From assembly GCF_030297595.1 (NCBI RefSeq), contig NZ_AP028138.1, positions 682,001-746,000 on the forward strand: DNA of 64,000 bases, in the 5' to 3' direction. The position numbers and the translations under genes are program-made. The stretch is from Polynucleobacter sp. HIN7. Lineage in GTDB: Bacteria; Pseudomonadota; Gammaproteobacteria; Burkholderiales; Burkholderiaceae. Below the pieces are notes generated by a model. The model was not told the origin of the DNA. It ran no database searches and worked only from the letters and a program-made list of their open reading frames with translations. Each line of letters opens with the position of its first letter. Within the stretch, counting starts at the first letter, position 1. Below, piece after piece: positions 51,081-60,020 of the stretch.

Positions 51081-51083
51081 TGA

Positions 51084-52091
51084 TTAGAACGCCTCTTTCT
51101 CAGCCTCTAAATAGGCAAGGCTCGTGTACTTACCAATATTGCCATCGAACCCCTGCATGGTTTTAGCCCGCTTACTAACGCGCGGATCTTTCAACACCAA
51201 TGATTTGGCCACACTTAAGTCCTGACCATCTTTGACGGCTTTGACGCAGGTATCGTAAATGCCTGCCAAGAACTCGCCGTATTCATTGAGGAGCTGTTTA
51301 CTCGGTTCACCATGCCCTGGTACCCAGAGCTGATCACCTTCGGTCGATTGTAAATTCTGATAGGTCTTAAAGGTGCCGACATAAGAGCCGTCATCAATAT
51401 TGGCAATGCGATTGCCCATTGCAATATCGCCTACGTAAGTCACCTTATCTTCAATGACCTGCATGCATATATCACCAGGGGTGTGCGCAGTGCCATGGTG
51501 ATGCACTTTGATGCGCACATCGCCAAAGTTAAAGATATCACCCTGATTAGCGTCGTGAGTCGGCGGAATCACCTTAGTACCCGCGGTCGCTTGATTGGTC
51601 CAGCGCTCCATTAAACTGCGCCAGGCATTGCCTTCGATACCTTTGATCTGTTTGATGGAGTAGGGATGCGCATAAATGGGCATGTCCTTACTGTAGGTTT
51701 CCACAAATGCTTGATTACCTAAAAAATGATCGCCGTGGTAATGCGAATTAAAAATTGCAATCACCGGTTTATTGGTGACCCTCTTAATCATCCGGATTGC
51801 CATCTCACCAATTTGCAAGGAGGCGCCGGAATCTAATATGACGACCCCTTTGCTAGTGACCACGAAGGTCACATTAGCCATCATGCCCCGGTTTTCAGGT
51901 GTTGGAAAGCCGTCGGGCGAGTAGATTAACCAAACGTGCTTACTAATCTGCTTGGCAGGAATATCCTTGACTGGCGGCCCTTTGAAAAAATCCTCCGCCG
52001 CACTGGCAAACTGCATGGCTTGCGGGGCAAGCATGATTCCCCCAGCTCCTGCGATCCATTTGAGTGCCTGACGACGTGTATCAGCAACCAT
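51084..52091 (-). CDS. Metallo-beta-lactamase-fold hydrolase, Tat-exported
   Basis: A 335-residue protein with the MBL metal motif HYHGDH at 117-122 and later ligands in HGTAHTPGD and VPGHGEPS. The N-terminus TRRQALKWIAGAGG is twin-arginine-like (Tat signal). Related proteins occur in the SoxH or quinoprotein-relay groups; the substrate is unknown. Other lactamase features are not present, so beta-lactamase activity is not inferred. It starts 89 bases from the sbtA stop on the same strand. Confidence 0.87.
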   Translation of the reverse strand: MVADTRRQALKWIAGAGGIMLAPQAMQFASAAEDFFKGPPVKDIPAKQISKHVWLIYSPDGFPTPENRGMMANVTFVVTSKGVVILDSGASLQIGEMAIRMIKRVTNKPVIAIFNSHYHGDHFLGNQAFVETYSKDMPIYAHPYSIKQIKGIEGNAWRSLMERWTNQATAGTKVIPPTHDANQGDIFNFGDVRIKVHHHGTAHTPGDICMQVIEDKVTYVGDIAMGNRIANIDDGSYVGTFKTYQNLQSTEGDQLWVPGHGEPSKQLLNEYGEFLAGIYDTCVKAVKDGQDLSVAKSLVLKDPRVSKRAKTMQGFDGNIGKYTSLAYLEAEKEAF

Positions 52092-52180
52092 TGAATACTC
52101 CCATTGATATATTCAGTTTAGCGAATATTTTCCCTGCCTATCAATTTCAATGATTACTTGAGTAATTTGTTCATCAATCG

Positions 52181-53140
52181 CTATCCCATGACCAATTTAG
52201 CAATCTGGGTGTAGAGCGGGATCCCAAGGATTAAATTGAGTGGGAATGTGATACCCAAAGACATACCCATGTACAAAGCAGGGCTCACCTCGGGCAAAGC
52301 ATGTCGCAATACTGCTGGCACCGCAATATAAGACGCGCTAGCAGCTAGAACCATCAACAAAATCGTATTACCCAATTCCACCTTGAAGATGTAGCAGAGT
52401 AAAAGCGCAAAGAGGGAATGGCAAAGGGGCGCTACAAAGGCATACACAATCAAACGTCTGGGCTTGCCCTTGAGATCCACAAAACTCTTGGCGCTCATTA
52501 AGCCCATATCTAGTAAGAAGAATGCCAACATCCCCTTGAATAAATCCACGGAGAATGGCGCCATTACCTTTTGCCCATCGGGTCCCGAGATAATGCCAAT
52601 TAACATCGCACCAAGTAGCAATAGTTGCGCGCCGTCCGTAAATGACTCGTGCAGCAGTTTGCCAACTCGCATCGGTTGCTTAGTTTGCGATACAGAGGAT
52701 TTCGCACGATTGGCGAGGAAGATCGCCAAAATAATTGCTGGGGATTCCATTAGTGCCATGGCAGCAGCCATATGGCCACCATATTCGATCTGAACATGGT
52801 TGAGGTATTGAGTGGCGGTAATAAAGGTCACTGCGCTAACCGACCCATACGTCGCGGCAATCGCTGCTGAATCAAGAGCGTTGAGTTTGGTCTTCAGAAA
52901 GTAATAACTGACGAGCGGAATAATGCAGGCTAGGGCAATCGCAATGATCAAGCTGGTAGTAATTGCGAAGGTGAGCCCAGATTGGTGCAAAGCGAACCCA
53001 CCCTTGAGGCCTAAAGCCATTAAAAGGTAAAGAGATAGAAACCGGGTGATGGGTTGCGGGATCTCGAGGTTGGAACGAACCAATCCTGCAAACACGCCAA
53101 AGATAAAAAATAGGATGGCGGGATCAATAATGGTACTCAT
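52181..53140 (-). CDS. sbtA: SbtA-type sodium-dependent bicarbonate transporter
   Basis: A 319-residue membrane protein of the SbtA (DUF897) family with about ten helices. PAILFFIFGVFAGLVRSNLE and SLYLLMALGLKGGFAL open the first inverted repeat; GSVSAVTFITATQYLN and the later AASASYIAVPAVLRHALPE are the conserved crossing segments. It imports bicarbonate with Na+. Cyanobacterial SbtA is controlled by the P-II-like protein SbtB; a P-II-like gene lies 6 kb away here but at the end of another operon. Confidence 0.9.
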   Translation of the reverse strand: MSTIIDPAILFFIFGVFAGLVRSNLEIPQPITRFLSLYLLMALGLKGGFALHQSGLTFAITTSLIIAIALACIIPLVSYYFLKTKLNALDSAAIAATYGSVSAVTFITATQYLNHVQIEYGGHMAAAMALMESPAIILAIFLANRAKSSVSQTKQPMRVGKLLHESFTDGAQLLLLGAMLIGIISGPDGQKVMAPFSVDLFKGMLAFFLLDMGLMSAKSFVDLKGKPRRLIVYAFVAPLCHSLFALLLCYIFKVELGNTILLMVLAASASYIAVPAVLRHALPEVSPALYMGMSLGITFPLNLILGIPLYTQIAKLVMG

Positions 53141-53401
53141 GAGTTCTTATTTTCTCATTTTTAGAGAGCTTCTCAGAAAAAGAGCCACTCCCCCCTAAAA
53201 AGTGCTTGAGTAGAATAGACCCATATTTATTAGGGAAATCACTAATTCGCGATCTATGGTCAAATTCACCTATCGATTTTGGGGAGTAGCCTGCCTAGTA
53301 ATGGGTCTTGCGCATCGACATTCCGGAAAGCCGTTAAGAGCCAACCCGGTGCGCGAGGGGAATCAGTCCTTGGCCAGACCAGTTTTAAGTATTGGAAAAC
53401 T

Positions 53402-54688
53402 GTGGACCCCTATTTAAGCGTGATTCGCCGAGTAGTTCATATTGCCCTAATTTGGGCATGTGCTGCATCCCCTACCTGGGCGCAAACGCAATCTACCAAA
53501 ACCGTTTTTACTCTTGATCAGCTTATCCAGCTTGCCTTAGAAAGTAATCCGCAGGTGATGGCCGCTCGCGATCAGACCCGGGCGGTTAGTGGTCAATTGC
53601 GAAGCGCGAGAGCGATTCCAAACCCCGAGTTTGAGGTCAATACCGGTCAGCAACGTGGTACCTCGGGCGGATTAAACACCGGCAACCTCTCGCAATGGGT
53701 TGTTACTCAGCCACTCGATATGCCGTATACCCGTTTCCCACGGGTCAATGCTGCTGAGGCCAGCATGCGTGCCGCTGAAGCAAATCGGGTTGCATTTGAG
53801 GTTGAGACCATTGCGCGTGTTCGCCAAAGTTTCTATGAGCTCGTGCGCCGCGAAGCTGAATCACGCGCTGCAGATGAAGATTTGGATCTCACCAAACAAA
53901 TCCGCGATCGCATGCAATTGCGCTACGACGTTGGTGAGACCGCTCGCTTTGAGTTAATTCGGGCACAAACCGAGTTTCTCAATGCTGAGATCGTGGCCCA
54001 AGGAAGCAAACTACGGATTGAGCAAGCCCGCAGTCAATTGCGTAAAGTCGTGGGCTTTAATCTGCCTGCAAACTTTGAGATTGCAGCCAAAGTAGATTCC
54101 ATCCCCAAATTACCCGAACTCAAAGTCTTATTGGATAACCTACGCAATCAGAGCCCTGAGCTAAAGCGCGCCAAGGCCGAGGTTGAAGCCAGCGAGTCAC
54201 GCCTAAGTTTTGAGCAAAACTCGCGCCTACCGCAATTGGCAATTAAGGCTCAGCAATACAACGACCCGAACTTTACCGATCGCCTCTATGGTTTGGTGGT
54301 CAGTATCCCGATTTGGGATTTCCGCCAAGGCCAAATTACAGAAGCCGAGGCCAATGCCTCGAAAGCCCGTAATCAATTGAATGCTCAGATGCAAAGCCTC
54401 GAGACTCAGCTCGAATCAGCATACAAACTCTTTGAGATCACGAGCTTTCAGGTCAAAACTTTGGACGAGCGGGTCGTACAACTTGCGGCCAGTGCTCGCA
54501 AGATTGCCGAGACCTCGTATCGCTTTGGTGAGCGTGGCATGTTGGAGTTCTTGGATGCGCAGCGGACCTTTCGAGCCGCTCGGAATGATTTAATTCGAGC
54601 CCGTTTTGAGTTGGCATCGATTGTGAATGAGATTGAACGTTTGAGTGCCTCGCCAGAATGGGTGGCCATGATTGAAGGTAAAAAATAA
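53402..54688 (+). CDS. czcC: Outer-membrane efflux protein (CzcC family), second RND system
   Basis: A 428-residue TolC-family protein. The signal peptide ends in PTWA; the GTG at 53402 has GGAA six bases upstream, whereas a GTG at 53420 gives a shorter signal. The mature part starts FTLDQLIQLALESNPQVM, and the C-terminal region has FGERGMLEFLDAQRTFRAAR, the CzcC repeat. It is the outer-membrane channel of the second system. The stop overlaps the next start (TAATG). Confidence 0.88.
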   Translation: MDPYLSVIRRVVHIALIWACAASPTWAQTQSTKTVFTLDQLIQLALESNPQVMAARDQTRAVSGQLRSARAIPNPEFEVNTGQQRGTSGGLNTGNLSQWVVTQPLDMPYTRFPRVNAAEASMRAAEANRVAFEVETIARVRQSFYELVRREAESRAADEDLDLTKQIRDRMQLRYDVGETARFELIRAQTEFLNAEIVAQGSKLRIEQARSQLRKVVGFNLPANFEIAAKVDSIPKLPELKVLLDNLRNQSPELKRAKAEVEASESRLSFEQNSRLPQLAIKAQQYNDPNFTDRLYGLVVSIPIWDFRQGQITEAEANASKARNQLNAQMQSLETQLESAYKLFEITSFQVKTLDERVVQLAASARKIAETSYRFGERGMLEFLDAQRTFRAARNDLIRARFELASIVNEIERLSASPEWVAMIEGKK

Positions 54689-56034
54689 TGAGTGCCGAAC
54701 CTAAACTCACTAAAAAAATAGCTGATCAAATTCAGAAGGGGCGTGCCCTAATTCTGGAGCAAACCGTCGCCGCAATTCATGCAATACGGGATTGGCAGAA
54801 GCAAGGCTACGGCCAAATTCGCGAGTTTGCAAATCAAAAAGCTCCAGCTGTTTTGCAAAAGTATGATGCCAGTCCAGCTTGGGTCAAGTCGGGATTCTTC
54901 GTTTTACCTTGGGTAGTTGTTGTTTTGTTAACTCTTTATTACTTTGATGTGTTTGACTCTAAGCCAACACCCCGCCTGGTTCAAGACCCAAGCATTGTGT
55001 ATGTCAATGATGACCTGAGTAAATTAATTAAGAATGGGCAGGTCAAATTAGCCCCGTTTGTCGAGGAGCTAAGAGTCTCCGGCCGAATTGATTTTAATGA
55101 GCGCTTCTTGGCACGAATTGGTGCAAATGTAACGGGGCGTGTCTCTGAAATCTTAGGAGTGCCTGGTCAAGAAGTTCAGCAGGGGGAGGTCTTGGCAAAG
55201 ATTACCTCAACCGAGCTCACCCAATCACAACTTGCCTACCTAAAAGCACGAACCGCCAGCCAGTTAGCTGAGCAAGCTGCTAATCGTGCGCGTATTCTTT
55301 ATAAAGAAGATGTGATCGCTCTCGCTGAGTTGCAACGCCGTGAAGCCGAGGCGATGAGCGCAAAAGCCGAGTTACGTGCTGCGAACGATCAATTGCGAGT
55401 GCAGGGCATGGATCAGAAAAGCATTGATCGACTCGCTAAAACGGGAGTGATTGAGTCCATCAATAATGTGGTGGCAACGATCCCCGGCCAAATTGTGGAG
55501 CGCAAAATTAATCGTGGACAAGTGGTTCAACCAGCCGAATCACTCTTCACGATCGCAGATTTAAGTACCTTATGGGCAGTCGCTGAAGTTCCTGAGGGAA
55601 ATTCGTCGTTGTTACAAAAGGGGCAAAAATCGTCGGTGATTATTCCTGCGCTGCGTAATCGGGTGATTGAAGGCGTGATCTCGCACGTCGATGCCATCGT
55701 TAACCCACAAACGCGTACCGTTGTGGTGCGGATGGACATTTCGAATCCAACAGGGCAAATACGTCCCGGAATGTTAGCTACGATGTTGATTGATAGTGAA
55801 CCGGTAGAGCGCTTAGTTGTGCCAAATTCTGCGGTGATTCGGGAGGATAACCAAGATTACGTATTTGTACGAGGCGAGGACGATCAATACAAAATGGTTC
55901 CCGTCAAAGCCGGACCTGAGGGTAAAGGCATGCGCGCCATTCTTTCTGGCCTCAAAGAGGGTGAGGAAATTGCGATTGAAGGCGCATTTCATTTAAATGC
56001 GGAACGCAAGCGTCAGCTTAGTGGTGGCGGCTAA
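54688..56034 (+). CDS. czcB: RND periplasmic adaptor (CzcB family), second system
   Basis: A 448-residue membrane-fusion protein with a single helix near 69-86. The lipoyl half-motifs include RIGANVTGRVSEILGVPG and VATIPGQIVERKINRGQVV, and a beta-barrel and membrane-proximal domain follow. It carries a long charged N-terminal cytoplasmic region (about 1-65) rich in Lys, Gln and Ala that is unusual for CzcB. It ends 11 bases before czcA. Confidence 0.92.
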   Translation: MSAEPKLTKKIADQIQKGRALILEQTVAAIHAIRDWQKQGYGQIREFANQKAPAVLQKYDASPAWVKSGFFVLPWVVVVLLTLYYFDVFDSKPTPRLVQDPSIVYVNDDLSKLIKNGQVKLAPFVEELRVSGRIDFNERFLARIGANVTGRVSEILGVPGQEVQQGEVLAKITSTELTQSQLAYLKARTASQLAEQAANRARILYKEDVIALAELQRREAEAMSAKAELRAANDQLRVQGMDQKSIDRLAKTGVIESINNVVATIPGQIVERKINRGQVVQPAESLFTIADLSTLWAVAEVPEGNSSLLQKGQKSSVIIPALRNRVIEGVISHVDAIVNPQTRTVVVRMDISNPTGQIRPGMLATMLIDSEPVERLVVPNSAVIREDNQDYVFVRGEDDQYKMVPVKAGPEGKGMRAILSGLKEGEEIAIEGAFHLNAERKRQLSGGG

Positions 56035-56045
56035 GACCATTTGAC

Positions 56046-59000
56046 ATGATTGAGCGTATTGTCCGTTTTGCTCTTCAGCAACGCCTACTGGTGGTGGTGA
56101 TCTCCGTTTGCTTATTCTTCGTAGGCTTATTTGCTACGAAGCGCTTATCGGTTGATGCCTTCCCTGATGTAACAAATATCCAGGTGCAAATCGCAACCGA
56201 GGCCCCTGGTAAATCACCCGAAGAAGTCGAGCGCTTTGTCACCATCCCGATTGAGTTAGGCATGACCGGCTTACCCGGCCTCGTAGAGATGCGTTCGCTC
56301 AACCGTAACGGTATTTCCATTGTGACCTTGGTCTTCACGGATAAGACCAGTATCTACTTTGCCCGCCAACTTGTTCTGGAGCGTCTCATTGAGGTTGCGT
56401 CCCGTATGCCCGACGGAATCACTCCCGTCTTGGCGCCACCGACCACGGGACTCGGGGAGGTTTATCAGTACACCCTCGAGCATCCGTCTGATCGAGATCG
56501 CCCCCTGACTGAGGATGAGCTGCAAGAGCGCCGCACGATCCAGGATTGGGTAGTACGCCCCATGTTGCGCTCGATTCCAGGTGTTGCTGAGATTAATACC
56601 CAAGGTGGCTTCGCTAAAGAGTATCAAGTATTGGTTAATCCTGAGCGCTTGCGGCACTATGGGATTACCTTGCAAGATGTGTATGTGGCACTGGCTCGCA
56701 ATAACGCCAATTCTGGTGGCGGCCAATTACCGACCTATGCAGAGCGGTATTTGATTCGTGGGGTTGGTCTTGTGGCAAAGCCTGAGGACATTGGCAAGAT
56801 TATTCTGAAAGAAGTGAAGGGCACTCCAGTGTATGTGCGTAACGTTGCCGAGGTCATGATTGGTAATGAGATTCGGCAGGGCGCCATTATTAAAAATGGT
56901 GTTACCGAGGGTGTGGCTGGCATTATTCAGATGAACCGTGGTGCGAATGCTCGGGAGGTAGTCAATCGCATTAAGACCAAGGTCGCCGAGATTAACGAGC
57001 GCAAGTTATTGCCTGAGGGTTTACAGATTGTTCCGTTCTATGACCGAACCGATCTGGTCAATGCGGCGATGTTCAACGTTGCCAAGGTCTTAGTTGAGGG
57101 CATCATCTTGGTAATCGTATTGCTCTTCTTGTTCTTGGGCGATGTGCGTTCATCGATCATTGTGGTGGCCACTCTGATCTTGACCCCGCTACTCACATTT
57201 TTTGTGATGAACCGCTATGGCATCTCTGCGAACTTGATGTCCTTGGGTGGTCTCGCAATCGCCATTGGCATTATGGTCGACGGCTCAGTCGTGGTGGTTG
57301 AAAACACTTTTGCTAAGTTAGGCGCTCGCCTAAAAATGGGTGAGTCCCGTAACCGTATTATCTTAGAGGCAGCTACCGAGGTCGGTAAACCCGTGCTCTT
57401 TGGTGTGGGCATCATCATTTTGGTATTTATGCCCTTACTTGCGCTCGAAGGCATGGAGGGCAAGATGTTTGCTCCGATGGCGATCACGATTGCGATTGCG
57501 CTCACTATCTCACTGATCCTATCGTTTGTGCTATCTCCCGTCCTTTGTTCTTACATCCTCAAAGGTGGTAGTGAGGACGATACGAAGATTGTGGCGAAGC
57601 TGCGTAAGCCGTATAACTTTATGCTCGATTGGAGCTTAAAACATCCCCGTTTAGTCGTAAAACGCGCTCTGATTGCGCTAGGCGCTAGTGTGGTTCTGTT
57701 TATCTTTTTGGGTAAATCATTTATCCCGGTGATGCAAGAGGGTTCTATCACTCCAGTGATTGTGCGTTCGGCCAATATTGCGCTCGATGAGTCGATTAAG
57801 TTGGAGTTTGAGGCCCTCAAAAGAATCATGACCATTCCTGGTGTGGAAATGGCGGTATCCCGTTTAGGACGCGGTGAGTCCCCGGCCGACCCTGGTCAAC
57901 CATTCGAGTCCGATCCGATCGTGACCTTGAAGCCCTTGGGCGATCGAGATCTAAGCCAAGAGGAAATTGCCAATCAAATTCGTGAGAAATTAAAGACCTT
58001 GCCCGGTGTGGAGTTGGTGATCTCTCAACCGATTGCAGCCCGTGTTGACGAAATGGTCTCGGGTGTACGTTCACAAGTAGCGATCAAGATCTTTGGTGAT
58101 GATATCGAGACTCTTATCAAACTAGGTACTCAAATTAGTCAAATCTTATCGCGCATGAAGGGCAGTACTGATCTGCGGATCGAGCAAGCCTCAGGCCAGA
58201 ACTACCTCAATATCAAGATCGATCGCGATGCGATTGCGCGCTACGGGATCAATGTGGCCGATGTCAACGATGTGATTGAAACCGCAATCGGTGGTAAACA
58301 GGCCTCGACAGTCTACGAGGGTGAGCGCCGCTTCCCCATGGTGTTGCGCTATCCAGCCCCTTACCGTGACAAGATCGATGCCATCGAGAACATCATCCTG
58401 CTATCGCCTAACGGCGCCCAGGTGCTCATGAAGGATCTGGCGAAGATTGAGTTACTTGATGGTCCACCGCAAATATCGCGCGAGTCCGGTAAGCGTCGCC
58501 TCGTGATTGGTGTCAATGTGCAGGGTCGTGATTTGGGTGGTTTTGTCGATGAAGCCCAAAAGAAAATTGCCCAGGATGTGAAATTACCCGAGGGCTATAC
58601 CCTGGTTTGGGGCGGTCAGTTTGAGAACATGGAGCGCGCCATGGCACGACTCATGATCATCATTCCGCTCACGATTGCCGCGATTTTCTTCTTGCTCTTT
58701 ATGCTATTCCAATCGATTCGCTTGGCTGGGCTGATTATTTTGGTTCTGCCGTTTGCATCGATTGGAGGTATCTTCGGCCTCTTTATTACCGGCGAGTATT
58801 TATCGGTACCCGCCGCAGTCGGATTCATTAATCTTTGGGGTATTGCGGTACTGAACGGCGTGGTGCTGATCTCCTTTATCAAACAATTGCGCGATGACGG
58901 CATGCCTTTGCATGAGGCTCTCATTGATGGGTGTGCACATCGCTTTAGACCTGTGATGATGACCGCATCGGTGGCGATGTTGGCCTTGATTCCCATGCTG

Positions 59001-59141
59001 TTCTCCGGCGGCCCGGGATCGGAGGTCACAAGACCTCTTGCTATTGTGGTTATTTCAGGTCTAATTACTTCAACGGGCTTAACATTATTGGTATTGCCGG
59101 TTTTATACGGTTGGTTTGAAGAGAAAAAGGTTGAAGCGTGA
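56046..59141 (+). CDS. czcA: Heavy-metal RND efflux pump (CzcA family), second system
   Basis: A 1031-residue pump with the RND fold. RLSVDAFPDVTNIQVQI opens the first periplasmic loop; helix 4 has GLAIAIGIMVDGSVVVVENT. It exports a divalent metal ion such as zinc, cobalt or cadmium, or possibly copper/silver; not resolved. Amino-acid identity with the first system's pump is only partial by eye, so this is not a recent tandem copy. It overlaps the P-II gene by four bases. Confidence 0.93.
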   Translation: MIERIVRFALQQRLLVVVISVCLFFVGLFATKRLSVDAFPDVTNIQVQIATEAPGKSPEEVERFVTIPIELGMTGLPGLVEMRSLNRNGISIVTLVFTDKTSIYFARQLVLERLIEVASRMPDGITPVLAPPTTGLGEVYQYTLEHPSDRDRPLTEDELQERRTIQDWVVRPMLRSIPGVAEINTQGGFAKEYQVLVNPERLRHYGITLQDVYVALARNNANSGGGQLPTYAERYLIRGVGLVAKPEDIGKIILKEVKGTPVYVRNVAEVMIGNEIRQGAIIKNGVTEGVAGIIQMNRGANAREVVNRIKTKVAEINERKLLPEGLQIVPFYDRTDLVNAAMFNVAKVLVEGIILVIVLLFLFLGDVRSSIIVVATLILTPLLTFFVMNRYGISANLMSLGGLAIAIGIMVDGSVVVVENTFAKLGARLKMGESRNRIILEAATEVGKPVLFGVGIIILVFMPLLALEGMEGKMFAPMAITIAIALTISLILSFVLSPVLCSYILKGGSEDDTKIVAKLRKPYNFMLDWSLKHPRLVVKRALIALGASVVLFIFLGKSFIPVMQEGSITPVIVRSANIALDESIKLEFEALKRIMTIPGVEMAVSRLGRGESPADPGQPFESDPIVTLKPLGDRDLSQEEIANQIREKLKTLPGVELVISQPIAARVDEMVSGVRSQVAIKIFGDDIETLIKLGTQISQILSRMKGSTDLRIEQASGQNYLNIKIDRDAIARYGINVADVNDVIETAIGGKQASTVYEGERRFPMVLRYPAPYRDKIDAIENIILLSPNGAQVLMKDLAKIELLDGPPQISRESGKRRLVIGVNVQGRDLGGFVDEAQKKIAQDVKLPEGYTLVWGGQFENMERAMARLMIIIPLTIAAIFFLLFMLFQSIRLAGLIILVLPFASIGGIFGLFITGEYLSVPAAVGFINLWGIAVLNGVVLISFIKQLRDDGMPLHEALIDGCAHRFRPVMMTASVAMLALIPMLFSGGPGSEVTRPLAIVVISGLITSTGLTLLVLPVLYGWFEEKKVEA

Positions 59142-59473
59142 TTGAAATAAAGGCAGTGATTCGTCCGAATAAATTACCCATGGTGCGGGCCGCACTGATG
59201 GACACCCCCGGTTTTCCTGGAATGACAGTAACAAAAGTCGAGGGTTGCAGCGCACCGAACCGAGTCGAAAAAACCACCATTAAAGATGAGTTAACCGATT
59301 ACTCAGCAAAAGTTCGGATTGAGATCGTTTGCAATGATGAAGTGGCTGATACGATCATGGATCGCTTAGTCCAAGCGTGCCAGACTGGGCAGGTGGGCGA
59401 TGGGATTGTCTGGAAGGTGAATGTTGAGCGTGCCTTCTTTATTGCGAAGAACTATCCAAACCCAATTAGTTAA
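59138..59473 (+). CDS. P-II-like signalling protein linked to metal efflux
   Basis: A 111-residue P-II-fold protein. The N-terminus MIEIKAVIRPNKLPMVRAAL and the B-loop TGQVGDGIVWKVNVERAFFI match GlnB/GlnK. The T-loop (about 37-55) is divergent and lacks the uridylylated tyrosine 51 context. The C-terminal CGPxGC motif of SbtB is absent. It starts at GTG, overlapping the czcA stop by four bases, so it is in the efflux operon. Such PII-NG-type proteins were described next to RND metal pumps. It probably senses a nucleotide or metal. Confidence 0.85.
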   Translation: MIEIKAVIRPNKLPMVRAALMDTPGFPGMTVTKVEGCSAPNRVEKTTIKDELTDYSAKVRIEIVCNDEVADTIMDRLVQACQTGQVGDGIVWKVNVERAFFIAKNYPNPIS

Positions 59474-60020
59474 GCGCGCGGCTACTAATGGCTTTGCCTT
59501 GGGAATTCACTTTCACAAGCAGCATTTGACCTACGCCAACTGACATACCTGTATAGGCATAGGTATTGACCTGATGGGTCACCAAAATCAGCGGTAACTT
59601 ATTGGATTTAGAAAGTTGCTGTCGCACAAATGCCTCAAGCTCTCTAGTCTGTTTGCCGCTCTCGCTCATTTCATTAAAGAAGGAACCGAGTGAACGCTCC
59701 GTTGTAACTGGACCTTTATTAAGTAACACTGCCGTATCGAGACAGCGGCACCAGGGGCTACTGAACATACGAGCCTCACTAATGCCTTGCTTACTTAGCC
59801 ATGTACCAATCTCTTTGGCTTGCTGACGTCCATACTCACCCAGATTACGCTGGGTCGAACAATCGCCAATGCGATAACCTGGGGGATCGCCGATCCCAGG
59901 GGCATCGGCATGACGCATGATGATGAGACTTGAGCCTGATTGAAGTTCAGAGAGCAGGTTGGCATTTGCCAATGGCATGAACACCAGCCACGCCCAGAGT
60001 GCAACAAGGATTCGGATCAA
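59466..60020 (-). CDS. Secreted histidine phosphatase
   Basis: A 184-residue phosphoglycerate-mutase-like protein with a signal peptide (about 1-20). The catalytic RHAD motif is at 36-39 and a second histidine in VTHQVN. The start is a TTG that overlaps the FAD-oxidase stop (TGA). It probably dephosphorylates a periplasmic substrate. Its 3' end overlaps the P-II gene by eight bases. Confidence 0.82.
   Translation of the reverse strand: MIRILVALWAWLVFMPLANANLLSELQSGSSLIIMRHADAPGIGDPPGYRIGDCSTQRNLGEYGRQQAKEIGTWLSKQGISEARMFSSPWCRCLDTAVLLNKGPVTTERSLGSFFNEMSESGKQTRELEAFVRQQLSKSNKLPLILVTHQVNTYAYTGMSVGVGQMLLVKVNSQGKAISSRALN

Noticed and set aside
53256..53417. A 53-codon frame before czcC starting MVKFTYRFWGVACLVMG
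   Set aside because: It overlaps the likely czcC start and has no clear ribosome-binding site; a leader peptide is possible but not supported enough.
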